A DNA stretch of 64,000 nt from Chamaecyparis obtusa (GCA_027943335.1 BSBK01014767.1:2501-66500), one strand, 5' to 3'; shown: positions 45,961-58,740, numbered from the stretch's first letter. Numbers and translations: made by a program. Notes: generated by a model not told the origin, from the sequence alone.

Positions 45961-47188
45961 AGGTTATGTTTCAATCTATCCACAAAATAAACATCATCAG
46001 TGTTAGTCTTTCCATCAAGAGTAATAGATCATATTCCTTTTATCAAGCAAGGTCTATTGTTCCCAACTCTAACTATAACTCCATCATAATTGTTAAAATT
46101 TATAAACTTCTTCACATCACCAGTCATATGATGTGAACAACCACTGTCTATAATCCAATCAGATCTCTTTTCTACTTGGGAAACTAAAGCTTTTTCTTCT
46201 CTAACTTCAGTTTCAGAGTTTTCTTCTTTTATTTATAAAAATCTTATATCATCATTCTCATTATCACTTTCACTTAGGGATTTCTCAATACTAGCCTCAA
46301 ATTATTCATGATTAGAATAGTAACATTCTTTAGATCATGTAGGTTTAAAGTTCTTTTCATATTTCTTTACTCTCTTAGGGCATTTAGATGCAAAATGACC
46401 ATATTCTTGACAAGTCCAACATTTAAAAAATTTCTTACCTTCTGGTTCTCTTTTCATAAGCAAGGAAATTCCTTCCTCAATATTTCTATCTTCTGTGGTC
46501 TTAGATCTGCTACCACTAGCATAGTCTCCAATTACACTAATGCTTCTTGACAAATTGGGGAAAAAACTAAGTGCACTGAATGCTGTCTCAATTCTAGGTA
46601 GGTCTCTCGATTGTCTCAATCTTATCTATGTTGCTTCTAGTCTTCCCAGAATATTTTCTCTAGTAAAGATCTCAGTACAAGGTATAACTTGTTCAATAAT
46701 ATGTGTTGTATGCTTAAATACATGAGTTAATGTCTTTAGAATCTTTGATATCACTTCATTCTTAGCCTTATTTTCTTCACAAGATTTGATACCTGCAACA
46801 ATCTCTTACATTCTACCAATATAACTTCTAACATATTCATCTTCCACCATTCTTATATCTTCAAGTGCACATATCCAATTATATAATCTGACTCTCTTTG
46901 CATGTACATCACCTTCAAAACTAGATTGTAAAGCTAACCAAATTTCATGCAACGTCTTTAGATATTTTACCTGATTGTATTCATTTTCTGGAAGGGCTGA
47001 CAAGAGTGCTTCTCTAGCAAGTATGTTACACATGAACATATCTCTTTCCTCACTAGTACATTCTCCAATTTTTTCTTCTTTAGTGATAGTCTTTGCATTC
47101 TTTGTGATTAAATAGTACCCTGGTCCTAGACATAGAAAATGTGTCTTCATCTTTTCTATGCAACTATCATAGTTTACTCCATCAAACT
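45961..47188 (-). pseudogene. Copia-B gag and protease, N-terminus cut by Tat-2
   Basis: Minus strand KTHFLCLGPGYYLITKNAK, NILAREALLSALPENEYNQV, LQSSFEGDVHAKRVRLYNW, EDEYVRSYIGRM, then after stops the knuckle CWTCQEYGHFASKC (about 46400) and protease WIIDSGCSHHMTGD (about 46150). Tat-2 begins at 47189, within the text that in Copia-A reads KFDGVNFDSW, so about 15 N-terminal codons and the 5' LTR lie beyond Tat-2. Confidence 0.9.
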
Positions 47189-47528
47189 TGTTAGCACCTG
47201 TAAAAATTTAATGGGTCTAGCATTTTTTTGCTAGTCTTTGTAGTTGTTTTTAGGTCTCTGGCTCAAACCCTAGCTGAAATTTTTGAAAAACTAGCCGTTG
47301 TAGTAAAAAGCCCTAAAATGCCCCGGCCTTGTTCTAATTTGATGTTACTTTATTCAGGCCACTTAAAGTCCTATAATGCATGTGCTAAATTGTTTACCCA
47401 TTCTCACATGATCGTGTGAACCTTTTTCATGTCATGCGATCTTGCAACTAAAGGTTTTCAGACACCTTTTAATATTTACAGATTTGCCTAAGTCTCCTAG
47501 GTTAATTTTTCCTAAGTTTGGAGCCCGG
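47189..47528 (+). repeat. 5' LTR of Tat-2, first part
   Basis: Starts TGTTAGCACCTG and matches 61959-62294 up to GAGCCCG. It is interrupted after CCCGG (47524-47528). With 52578-54966 the LTR is about 2729 bp. Confidence 0.92.
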
Positions 47529-48929
47529 TGTCATGCCCCGCAAGGGAACCAAGAAAATACACAAAGGTTTACTTCATAAAAGAAAACCTAAGTAGAGTTT
47601 AACGAAAAATTTTGAACTTTTAAAGTTTATAATAAACAAAACATTTTATCACTTCTTTCCAAGGTTCCCTTAAGTGTAAATGTATAACTTATTGAAAATT
47701 GATAAACATTTTAACAACATTTACTAACCATTCAAATTCCATTTCAGATTCTTTATTGAAAAATACTTAAACACATTTAAAGATAATTTCCATCTAAAAC
47801 TTTTCAATAACTATAATTCCATTTCATCTAACTAACATATTTCAATAGAACAATAAATGATTCATCAACATTTTGCACAACTTGATACATAACAAAATTT
47901 ACATCTTTCCAACATACATTAAACATCCCATATAACCCTTTTTCCTACGTCTACCCATTATTACATCATTTGAAAATTACATTACATTTAAACTCCTCAT
48001 AGGAGAATACATAAGTTTTCAATACATGAATAAATACAGGTCTTCATTCTTCAACAGGTGCATAGATAAATATGAATCTTCAGTTGTTTACATCTGCACA
48101 AGATACCTCGATAAAAAGATTTACCACCCAACCACGTGAATACCCAAAAGGATCCACTCCCCCGTGCTAGGAGATAAACACCAAGCCCACAAAGAAGAAC
48201 TTACTAGGTTTTACAAAAGGTTGGATAACATTACACATAGGCAAATTCATTTCACAAGAGAATTCTAAGGTTCGGGTAGGGAATCCTAAGCAACAACCTA
48301 AGTGAGTGTCATCGCATAGCCCTCACCCCTTGGGTTGTCCTGGTACTAGCCACACTGGGCCCCGGCCCCCAAGTAGGCACATGCGGAATCGAATGCCTTT
48401 CGTACAGACAAGCGCCATTCGATTTGTACCTACGCATAGGTACCTTCTCCCACTCCCATCCATAGCCTGTCCTAGCGCTAATGGCATGGGCGAGGCACAA
48501 TTAATCTTTTTAATATTTTAACCCCATCCCATAAATTTATTAGGTTATCACTTGATTAGTTAACTCTTCAGCCGGTTATCCTAGTCTAGCCACTTTAGGG
48601 CCCCGGCCCCGCGCTGAGAGCCACTCACTTAGGGGTTCCTAGGTTTCCTAACCCTAACCTATTTCCGTTAGGTTTTTCTAGCAACCACTAACATTTTCAA
48701 CCTTATAACAGATCTATCCTAGGACACTTAGGAGTCCTAAAGTTTGACTAGTTTGATTGTTGATAAGATTGAAAGCAAGAGTTTGTTTCAGTTTCTAACC
48801 CCCATCCTAACATTTGTCTAAACATGGAAGTAAGAAATCTATGGTTTAGTTGTATTTAAATAAAATTTACACAATTTAAAACAAGGAATAAATACGCCTC
48901 TAATTCCTAAGTTTGCCCCATGAAATGAA

Positions 48930-49042
48930 TGATTTTGTATCTAATATATTATCATTATCTATGCATAAATTAGTGTTGATACAATTTTCCTCATTAAATT
49001 AATATGCCTCCTAGGTGTCTTAAAGTGGATACCTCTATATAT

Positions 49043-49081
<39 letters not shown>

Positions 49082-50960
49082 CATATATATGATATATATA
49101 TATATATATATATATAGATATTATATAAGTTAAGTTAATGAAAATTCCATGTGCTAAAATACATATCATATTGTACATATAATATCTATTATATGTATAA
49201 TATAATATCAAATTTAAATTAATAATATATATATAAAAACTTAAATTATGTTATATATATAATATTTTACATATTACATATATAACATAATTTATTTATA
49301 ACAAAATATTTTTTTTATATGTTTACACATTATATTATATATATAATATTATACATATTATATATATATTATAATATGATCAAAAGCCGAAATTAAATGG
49401 CACCTTGTGTTTACACCAAACAAAAGTCACATCAAACAAAAAAAGAAGGGGTCCCGCCGCAGTGGTGACCGCCGGTCATCCTTTTGAAACGCAAAAAGGT
49501 TTATAACATTGTTTTAAAAGAAATCCAATTTCAACGAAATATATTTATTAATAAATTTCGAACAGAATATTTTAAAGCCCAAATATTAATATTTGTATAT
49601 ATATAAATGTGCACATATATATATATATATAGATGAAAATTAATTACAACCACAGTACATATTTATTTTGCCGCCAATACAATAGTTTATTTCTTCTCAA
49701 ATTTTAAACAAATATTTTCTACATTAATACCACTACAAACAAATAAAGTATTAAATTCTTTTACATTAGGAATCTGTCATGAGCCGTAATTGATGATACA
49801 AATGAGTAAACTTGATTTGAACATTATTCGAATAATAATAAATATATGAGTCCTTATGAATAATTGTTATATATAATATTAATAATTAATAATTATTAAT
49901 ATTAATAATAACATAAATAGAATATTAACCTTAAATAATATTACTCAATAATAATATTAATGTCACTCCATAAAATAATATATTATTAAATATTAATATA
50001 TAATAATATATTATTGAAATAATTATGAATATTAGTAATAAACAAATAAATTTTAATAATATCTATATTTAATATAATCATACATTTGAAAACGTATAAG
50101 GACATTACAACAATCAACAATATTCTTTAATCAATTTATAATAATTAATCAAATATATAATTGATCAATATACAATCAATTGGTTAATAGACAAATAAAT
50201 AATAATAAATATAATTTATTATTAAATTCATTCTATAATGAAACCTAGACTATTATAATAATAATTGAATCAATAGAATTAATATAAATAATAAGTATAA
50301 TTATAAAGTAGTAAAATAAATTATAAATAAATAATAAATAATAATTATTATTATAAATAAATAAAAATATAGAGGCATGTCTCTAAATCTAAAGGTGGCA
50401 ACCCTTCAACATGCAAATGTATATAATGGATATCAAATCCATTCCTCCCGGAGGATAGATACATAGAAGAAATAAATAAAAATGAGAAGAAGAATAAGAA
50501 GAGGTGATTATTCAAATTCCAACGAAAACAAGAAAAGAAATGTAGGAGAAAATCAAGGAGAAAATATAGGAGAAGATCAAGGAGGAAATGTAGGAGAATA
50601 TTAAAAGGAAATAAATATTGAATAAGCTAAAAATAAAGGCATAAAGAAGGTAAGTATATCTTTTGAGTTAATTTATTTATTAGCATTGTATGAATTAGAT
50701 ATTAACAATAATATGAAATAAACTTTAGAATAATAAGTTATGAAAATTTAAATAATAAATTATGAAATATAGTAATATTATTATGAAGTAAACTTGCATT
50801 TGAAATAATTTAACTCAAATATATTGATAAATAACTAACTAATATATAATATGAAATAAATACATTATATAAAGAATTATGAATTCTTGTGAGTATAAAA
50901 TTATATAATGATGTATTATAATTATTAAGGATTGGCATCCTCCTAGTATACAATATTACA
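48930..50960. repeat. AT-rich tract with (TA)n runs
   Basis: About 2 kb composed nearly wholly of A and T, with (TA)n runs at about 49044-49078 and 49091-49118 and many AATAAT/ATTATA words. There are no frames of note. Such DNA often acts as a low-stability or matrix-attachment-like region, but nothing here proves this. Confidence 0.9.
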
Positions 50961-51174
50961 AATTACCATTCCCAAGGTAAATCCAAATGCTAATTATGAA
51001 TTTTAAGACAAATCAAGTAAGGTCCAAATTGGGGACATTACAGAATCTAAAAATTTTAAATTCATTTTGGTTCCGGATCCAACCTGGACTCATGGATTGG
51101 CTGTTGCAGATGGATTCTTCAGCCTCCGCAATTCTCCCGAATGAGACTTCTTCTCCCGAATTCCCACTGATATC

Positions 51175-51306
51175 CAGCACACGTTCAATCTTCTGTTTCA
51201 AAGAAATAATTTCTCCCTGCACACGTTCAACCCTCCGTTTAAAAGAATAATTTCCCAGCACACATTCAATCCTCCATTTCCAAATAATCTTCCAGCACAC
51301 CCTCTC
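51175..51306. repeat. Minisatellite, units of about 37-42 bp
   Basis: Copies start at 51175, 51217, 51256 and 51293, each opening with C(A/T)GCACAC followed by TTCAA-type text; the last is partial. A minus-strand frame read across them shows a repeated ER V-like pattern and is not a gene. Confidence 0.8.
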
Positions 51307-51340
51307 CAATCCGAACCTCCTGAGATATAATTTCTTCTCT

Positions 51341-51397
51341 GACTATATGGTTGGAGAAGTTTCTTTACGGGAAGGAACTTCTCCAACTTCCATAGTC
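51341..51397. repeat. Inverted repeat near the minisatellite
   Basis: GTTGGAGAAGTT (51350-51361) and AACTTCTCCAAC (51376-51387) form a perfect 12-bp stem with a 14-nt loop. GACTAT and ATAGTC extend it outward. Confidence 0.8.
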
Positions 51398-51525
51398 GGT
51401 TGGAGAAGAACTAATCTCTCCCGTAAACACAATAAAGTTTTGTTTATATATTTTTTTTAATTAAAATATTCTCTAAAATAAGGTTTAATAATAAATTTAA
51501 TTACTTACCTCTCAAGGAATTCACA

Positions 51526-51598
51526 TAGCACAATTGGTAACTAACTAGCCCCAACTTCTAGGAGGTCTCGAGTTCAACTCCCTCCTAGCTAGTTAGTT
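51526..51598 (+). repeat. tRNA-like SINE head or relic
   Basis: TAGCACAATTGG (51526-51537) fits the RNA polymerase III A box, and GAGTTCAACTCC (51570-51581) fits the B box, 32 bp apart. The text does not fold as a cloverleaf. It folds as a long hairpin: 51539-51548 pairs with 51589-51598 and 51558-51565 pairs with 51581-51588, with a 9-nt bulge. No tail or duplication was identified. Confidence 0.5.
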
Positions 51599-52572
51599 TT
51601 ATTACCAAAAGCTATTTTATTTTATCTTATTTTATTTATTTCTTAATTTATTTTATCAATAACCATAAAGTTAGTGCTATTTGTTAATATAATTAAGTAT
51701 ATATTTATTTATATTTATGAATATATATTCATACCTTAATATACATATATGTGTTTATAAGCATATGTGTGCACCCATATGTTTATGACACATATAGTAT
51801 AAATAACTCATTATTCATTTTTCTAACATTTTATAACTATATAACCAGAAGATGCAAGGTACAAATAGAAACTCGATCTTAATACTAACATGAAAATCTA
51901 AACAGAGATAAGTCATTGAAACAGAAATCGATCAACAAGGACTCACATAGATAACCTACTGACAAAGTTGAGCATACCCTAATAGCAAGATCAAGACCAA
52001 ACCCTAATACTGATAACCACATAATACCTCCCTATTAGGAACTGATCTGGCATTTCCCACCTAAGGTGAATGATCAAGGGTAAAGGTTTTCTTTTGTGAA
52101 GCTTGGTGATATCTCCATGACAACAACAACGATCAAGGATTTTTAAGGGATCGCTCAGACCTGTGGAGCCAGGTGGAGACGATACCCGGTACCTGCAAAT
52201 CCTGCATCACCAAGAAGAGATACATATACATATAGATATACAAAACAACTATATACAAGCAGATGACCAGGATCGATACATCGTGTGGACCTCACTGAGT
52301 GAGTAACTACGACTTCGTCCTGAGTCATGAAAACACATCAGGCATATGTATCCATAAAATAATCATGATAAGGGTTAGTATTACATCAACATGTAAAACT
52401 AATACATTCTTCTAGGATCTCATAAACATATAATCTATGTAACTATACTGAGCATATAAATATCATCTGATGAACATATAATCCTCCATGAAACATAAAC
52501 ATGAGTGCATAGTTCTAACCATCATAATTGAAAAGAGTCAAATCATAGTATCACTATAGGAGAGGTATTACA

Positions 52573-54966
52573 CCCGGTGGTGCTTTAATATTTTCCTAAG
52601 TCCTGTGCCTTAATATTTCCTATGTTTCAGCTTGATATTTCCTGGGCCCAATCTTTCTGGCAGCTTTTTAATTTGATGATTGTCATTAAAGCGCAAGGGA
52701 TTTGTCAGAGCTATGCGATGTCATGACGTCTGTTGATCTTCCTTTATGCCAAGTGCTTCAGACTGTGGGTCCAAGGTGACACATATGAAAAAGTCGCGGC
52801 ATGTCATTGTTCCATGTTTTAATGCAGTGGAAGTTGTCAGTGGGACCTAGTTTCTGAGTTTGTTAGAGGGTCCTGACATTTTTATTTGATCAATGATTAG
52901 CATAAGTTTTCATGAGATTTGTCAGAGCTTTGAGATCTTACGCCAGCCATCGATGTTACTTTATTCTTAGGCGGTAGTATAAAGGTGGGTTTGATTGTCA
53001 GATGGTTTTTATGTGCCATGGTGTGTTGATTTGTCATTATCTGATTGGTCCACATTGTGTGACTGGGCATGTTGTCAGTGGGGCTAGATTTTTTGAGGTT
53101 CAGTGGGTTCTGACACTTGCAGAGCATCGACGGTCGGCATGTAATATGATGGGTTTTTTCTGACACATGCGAACTTAAGATGGTCATTGATTTCTTTCGG
53201 TGTCAGAAGGTTGTCAGGGTAGGGAAAGATTCTCAATCCAATGGTTGTCTTATGATCTGAAGGAATCTTGGAGGTCTATGTGCTTTTGAGACAACCGTTG
53301 ATCTTCTTGATGCGGGCCCAGTAAATTTTTTCAGTCTTTTAGCGGTTTGGATAAAATTCTAGCGGTTCTAACAAATGTTTTCTTTGATTTGCTAGTTCGC
53401 ATAATGTTTTGGCAAGGGGTCTGAGGACTTAGCGATTTGGCGAATAGTGTTCGCATGGTAGCTAAATGATTTAGTAGTGCTCTCAAAGTTCTCATGAATG
53501 GGTGAAGGTTTTCTCAGTCACGTATTCGCCAAATTTTTATAAAGTGAAAACATAACCTAGGAAAAGGGAAAAGCATCTAATGGTCACGATATAAACCAAG
53601 ATCAGATTTGAATGTGGGTTGTTGATATGTTGGTAAGCACCATAAAGTAGCCGTTCTTTGTAGATTTGATAATTTCAATGTTTTCCAGTGACTGAAAGGA
53701 CCAGAATTGAATGTTTTGACAACTGAACTTAATAGAAATGATTTAAAATTATTGTGGTGTGGTCCAGTGAGTTTGATGATTATTTGCAAAGAGTTTTGTA
53801 TCACGGGGGATGGGTTTACTTGCTCAAAGCATGTTGCAGGGGTCAAATCAAATGGATTTGCAAGAATTTCTTGATCTTCAGTACAGTTCCAGAAGAGTTA
53901 CCATGAGTGAAGATTAAATTTAGATCTGATTGCTCAGGGTTGCTTGGTTTTCCCTCCAATGTATTAATTTTTTGATCCATTTGAATTCTTTTGGTGGGTG
54001 GAAACCCTAACCCTTACCCTGGTTATCTGTAGCTTGTTGCATCCTGACTTGTGTAGGATTCCAAGGTAACTAGTGGTATGTAGTGTTGGATTTTTTATTT
54101 TGTAAGCGTTCCAGCTTCAAAGTTTAGATTCAGTCCCTAGTTTTTGGTCCCAAGGTTTTGTAATAGTTTTTTGACTCAGTGTTTTTTTAATGAAAGAAGA
54201 AAGCTGCAGGTCTAAGCTATAATTTGCAAGCAGGGTGTCTTGTGATTCATTGTATACATAGAAGGAATTCATCATACTTAATGCAAATATCTGGTTCTTA
54301 TCTCTCCTTTATGTTTAGTCAAGTAAGCTTTGAGTTTTCTAGCTCATTACATATTGTTTTTATGTATGTATCTTCACTCTTGAGTTCTAATCTAGGATTG
54401 GATTAAAATATGCTCTAGGTGGGGTATGGGTTTTCCCTTGTCTGTGTAAGGATGTCTTGTAAGTAGTAAAGATTAGGATAAATGTATTTATGGTTACGAA
54501 TTCTTTGATATCCTCAAATTTGTGTGTCTTTGTGTCTAAGAACTCTTGCCCAATGGATGAGGCACTGGCCTAAATGAGTATCTCTCTTGTTAGCATACAT
54601 TGATTGAGGTTATTACATTCCAAAATCTTAAAAATCAATAACCTTTTCAAGCTTTAAGTCTTTGGTTGTGTGGTTTTGTCACCCTATAGTAATGGAGAGT
54701 CAATGAATGTGAGGTTAGCATTTAGTACTTTCTTACTATCAATTTGTTGTTTGGACCTAGTCTTTGGTGTGTAAAGTATAGTTTTCATTGGGTTAGGTGT
54801 ACCCACCTTGGTTTTGTAGAGCCAGAAGTGAAGAGGGCAGTCTTGTCCCTATAGTTGGTCTAGTTACCCTAAGATCCTTATACATTTTGGAATTAACCAA
54901 TCCTAAAATCAACCTGAGGGTATATTGGTACCCTAAGAGCATAAGCATCCATTTTGAACACCAACA
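52573..54966 (+). repeat. 5' LTR of Tat-2, second part
   Basis: It resumes at CCCGGTGGTGCTTTAAT and ends CACCAACA at 54966. It matches 62291-64000 as far as the window allows. A telo-box-like AAACCCTAA is at 54002-54010. Confidence 0.92.
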
Positions 54967-54969
54967 AGA

Positions 54970-54987
54970 TGGTGACTCCACTAGGGA
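54970..54987 (+). promoter_or_regulatory. Primer binding site of Tat-2
   Basis: TGGTGACTCCACTAGGGA lies 3 bp after the LTR end, in the same position and of the same type as in Tat-1. Confidence 0.75.
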
Positions 54988-55175
54988 AATGTTACACAAG
55001 TTTATAATAACCAGTAGGTCATCATTGGAAAAAATAGGGTTATTCTTGTCCCTTGTCTTGTTAAAATCATTTGGATATTTGTTAAGTGAGGAAATAGTAT
55101 TGTAAAATTCCCAATAATTTTGGGTGGTGACTCAAACATCTCTTTAGCAGTTCTAGTCAGTATATTTTTTATAAG

Positions 55176-57330
55176 ATGAGTTACAGAGGTACTAGGTCCC
55201 AGAGAAAGGAGCATCCTGAAAACATAATGGAAGAAGGTATTCCAAGCACTTCTATGACTAGTCAGACAAGGGGAGGAAAGAAGAAAATAAATTTTTCTCA
55301 TACTTGGAGAAATAAAAAGGATACAAGACAAGAAACTTAAACCAAGCCTAGTTAAGAAGAAAATATTTTAGAATATGAAGAGGCTGTTGATTTGGGATTG
55401 AACCAGTATGAGGATGAATTTCAAGTGGGAGATGATGAGTTTGAGACTACTCTCCCAGAATCAGAGGAAATCTTTGAAGAGCTCTATGAGTTGGAAAGAA
55501 GAGTTTAAGAACAAGTTGCTATTAGACAACAAAGAGAAAAAGATAAATAAGATAGAGTAAGATAAGAAATGATAAGGGTTGATCAGCTAAAGAGGTAGTT
55601 GTTAGATTTGGAGGCACTTAACTTTGTCCCAGAGCCTGAAAGAGTAGAGGAATAGCCTATTGTGTATAAAAAACATGAGATAACTAGGCCTAGAGATAAA
55701 GGCAAAAAAAAAGTTATTGGAGTTCAAATCAGTGAACAAATTCATGTTGAAGACCCATTAGAGCAAGGGTTGAGATTAGATGCAAACCTTGAGAAGGCTA
55801 GAAAAGAAAAAGAAATGTTAGATAAAGAATTAGAGAAAGAAGAGTTGGAGTCTACTGCTGCAGAAATGTGGAAGAAGATTGATTTTCTCAAGCATACCTC
55901 GGGACCTTCAAATGCTGCTGATTCCTTTTTGGGGCAAGGTGGAAATCATGGTAACCTTGAAACTCAAATAAATGGCATTTCAGGTGTTGCTAAAATTCTT
56001 TTTGGTTCAAACACAAGGACATCTATATCTCAAGGAATGGACCCACCTCAAGGAGTTCTTGTTTATGAAAGGTACAAACAACTTATCTTTTTTGGTATTC
56101 CTGGTTATCCTAATATAATTCCTGATGAAATTAGGAAGAAGCTCCCAAAGTTTGCTAGGAACAATGTCATCACATGTGAGGAACATCTAAAAAAATTTAT
56201 GGATGTAATAGATGATTATAATGTTGAGCGTGATGATGTTGTAATGAAATTATTTGTACAATCTTTAACTGAGGATGCTAGGGATTGGTTTAGAGGATTA
56301 CCCCATGCTAATATAGGATCTTGGAATGAATTTAAAAATTGTTTCAAGGAGCATTATGGAGATAAAACAAATGAGGGTTTTATTTTGAATGAATTCAATA
56401 ACATAAAGAAAAATCAGAATGAAGAGGTCCTTGAATTTAATATAAGATTCCAAAAGGCTATGCATAGGCTCCTGCAAGTTATTAGATTAGATGATAGAGT
56501 GTGTCTTGTGACATACTTAAATGTTGTTGGTGCAAAGATGCTTTACCTCTTAAGGGATAAGAACCCTAGAAATCTTGGGGAGGCTTACAAGTTGGCAATC
56601 AACATAGAGAGTAATAGAAGAATGTCAGGAAAATTGGGGAGAAGAGATGATTATAGGCCTCAAGTGCAAAATAAGAAAGAGATGGGAAGGTCTTCTAATT
56701 TTAAGCCAAAGGAGGAGGATAATCTAAAGTAGATTCTAAGTGCTTTAGAGGATCTAAAGCCTAATGAAAAAAGAAACAATAAGGTTGCAACAAATGACCG
56801 GCTAGCTCCTAATAATTTTAATAGGTAGCCAAGAATGTAGAATTACCCATACAATACTCAGTGGAAGGATGGCAAGCCCATTTTTCTAGTTAAAAGGGAT
56901 AGGCCTAATGATAGGATTCTTGATCCTCTACAAAGAAATTCAATTAACATTAATAGTGATGTCCCATGGTGTACTGCTCGTCAATCTCCTCATAGTCCAG
57001 AACATTGTGTTATTGCTTTGAATTTATCTGAGAACTAGGAACAGGATGAGCAATATGATAGGAGTGGTTGTGCAATGACTTCTTCACATGCATGGGATGA
57101 GGCTAACTCTGATGAAGAGGAAGAAGATTTTGATGATGTTGGATGTGGTGCTTTGAAGTGTGAGGAACATGTTTCGTTAAGGAGACCATCCGATGAGGAA
57201 ATTGCTCAAATCACTGTAGACATGGTCACTCAAGCCAGTAGCAATTACAATCTGAGAAGCAGGACAATTGGAAGCACAAATGGTAAACCAGGTAGTGTGT
57301 TTATCAAGAAATCAGAAAAGAGTACACAAT
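55176..57330 (+). pseudogene. Tat-2 gag
   Basis: ATG at 55176 (MSYRGTRSQRKE). Stops occur near 55338, 55350, 55506 and 55653; from 55662 to 56732 the frame is open and holds the coiled coil and the capsid-like region: KLPKFARNNVITCEEHLKKF, VIDDYNVERDDVVMKLFVQS, LTEDARDWFRGLPHANIGSW, RNLGEAYKLAINIESNRRMS. Stops at 56730, 56826 and 56838 follow. The acidic C-terminus (about 57075-57330) ends with RRPSDEEIAQITVDMVTQAS, as in Tat-1. No zinc knuckle. Confidence 0.88.
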
Positions 57331-57479
57331 AGCATGAGGAAAAGGAGAAAGATGTCAGTGTTGTCAGAAAGGTTAAAGTAAAAAAGAAGATGGGAACTAC
57401 CACAATAGCTCAAGGTAAAGCAAAGATATTAGAATTAGTAGTTCCCATACCTTAGAAGGATGATGAGTTTCTACACAAA

Positions 57480-58200
57480 GGGAAATTTGACTTGACTATC
57501 AAAGTAGAAGATAAAGATGTAACTATGATTAAGGATGACATGGGTAACCATACATATATTCCCATTGATATGACTAAATTACTTTCAAAATAACTGTCAA
57601 GGTTCCACTTTTGGAAATGATGAGAATAGAAGAGCATAAGGTGAAAGATTTGGATTGGGTAAATGGTGCCTCTTCTATAAAGGTCCAAGAAATGAACAGA
57701 GGTGATAAGTATGTGGCTTCTCTAGATGACCCACCTGACAATAAAAATGAAGAAATTGTCTCTAAGATCCCTCAGATATTTTTTAATGCAAATGTTGTAA
57801 ATGGTGCATTAGGGAAAGTTAATCCTTTTTTCTTGTCCCTTATGATAAAAGGAAAACTTTTGAAGAATTGCATGATTGATTCTGTAGCATCAAACACTAT
57901 CATGCCTGGAGAGATTATGAAGTCATTAGGAATAAAGGTTGATACACCTCATGGGAGATGCCAAGATATGGACTCAAGAGAAGTACCAGTTAATGGGACC
58001 ATTAAGGCTTTTCCTTATAAATTAGTGGCATTTCCTGACAAACAACTAACTATGAGTGTTCTTGTAGTTGATATTCCTCTTCAATATGGATGTTATTATC
58101 TAGAAAATGGAGTGCTACTATGGGAGGAAGTATTCAATGTGACTTGTCTTTTGCTACCTTCAGCATTGAAGGAGAAAGTGTGAAAGTTTCAAGGAAGCTA
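57480..58200 (+). pseudogene. Tat-2 aspartic protease
   Basis: VNPFFLSLMIKGKLLKNCM leads to IDSVASNTIMPGEIMKSLG, where the catalytic Asp-Ser-Gly has become Asp-Ser-Val. SREVPVNGTIKAFPYKLVAF and VLVVDIPLQYG follow as in Tat-1. There is a frame change near 57590 and another near 58110. Confidence 0.85.
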
Positions 58201-58364
58201 GAACTCCACATATGATTGAGGAGGATGAAGATGATAATATGAATTGTTTTGTTGACACTGACATTGGCTCTTTCCAAGTTTAGGAGAGAAAAGTGCAAGA
58301 AAAGGTCAAGCCTATCCTTCTGGCTGATGATGAAAACATGGCAGGAGGTAATGTCTTATGGACT

Positions 58365-58740
58365 ATGTATTTTGATGGAGCAAGTTCTAAGAAGGTGCCA
58401 GAGTAGGAGTGCTATTGATATCCCCAAGTGGTAAGACTTTCAAGTTTTCTTTCACTCTCTTGTTCCTTTGCACAAATAATGTTGCTGAATATGAGGCCCT
58501 ACTGATTGGTTTGAGACAAGCATCAAAGCATGGAATCATGCATCTCAGGGTGATTTGTGACTCTGAGTTAGTAGTTTCTCAGATTAGATCAAAGTATGCA
58601 TCAATGAATCAAAGGATGAAATAATATAGAAATGTTGTTTGGGATGAAATTGAGGGTTTCGGTGCCTTTGGTATTGATTGGGTGGATAGGAGCCAAATAG
58701 GATGGCTGACTTACTGGTAAACATAGCTTTGAGGCCAGAG
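58365..58740 (+). pseudogene. Tat-2 archaeal-type RNase H
   Basis: ATG 58365 opens MYFDGASS; after a frame shift near 58393 the text is LLISPSGKTFKFSFTLL, CTNNVAEYEALLIGLRQASK and VICDSELVVSQIRSKYAS. After a TAA at 58622 and another shift, NRMADLLVNIAL keeps the fourth acidic residue (Asp) that Tat-1 has lost. Asp, Glu, Asp, Asp are therefore all encoded, though in broken frames. Upstream of reverse transcriptase, as in Tat-1. Confidence 0.85.

Larger units (their letters stand above)
18882..47188 (-). mobile_element. Copia-B: minus-strand Ty1/copia element, interrupted three times
   Basis: The 3' LTR begins at 18882, is split by the chromovirus at 19685/41748 and ends at 42152. The interior continues to 47188, where Tat-2 cuts it within gag. 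The 5' LTR and the second target duplication are outside the window; the left flank is ATGTC. Its interior aligns with Copia-A throughout (reverse transcriptase/RNase H, integrase, protease, gag on the minus strand). A TRIM sits in the RNase H region. It is the oldest layer of this nest because chromovirus, TRIM and Tat-2 all lie inside it. All domains carry stops or frameshifts. Confidence 0.9.
47529..52572. mobile_element. 5044-bp insertion in the Tat-2 LTR, candidate giant solo LTR or non-autonomous element
   Basis: Precisely bounded by target duplication CCCGG (47524-47528 and 52573-52577); the uninterrupted form is seen at about 62291 in the other LTR. Edges on the plus strand are TGTCATGCCCCG and GGTATTACA, so LTR-like TG/CA ends exist on both strands. 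I found no pair of LTRs, primer site, polypurine tract or coding motif inside. It includes a very AT-rich core, a tRNA-like hairpin and a minisatellite. A second LTR-like end (GGGGACATTACA) is at 51031-51042. A solo LTR on the minus strand is my first guess. Confidence 0.7.

Noticed and set aside
51526..51598. Functional tRNA gene
   Set aside because: A and B box-like words are present, but acceptor, D and T stems do not pair.
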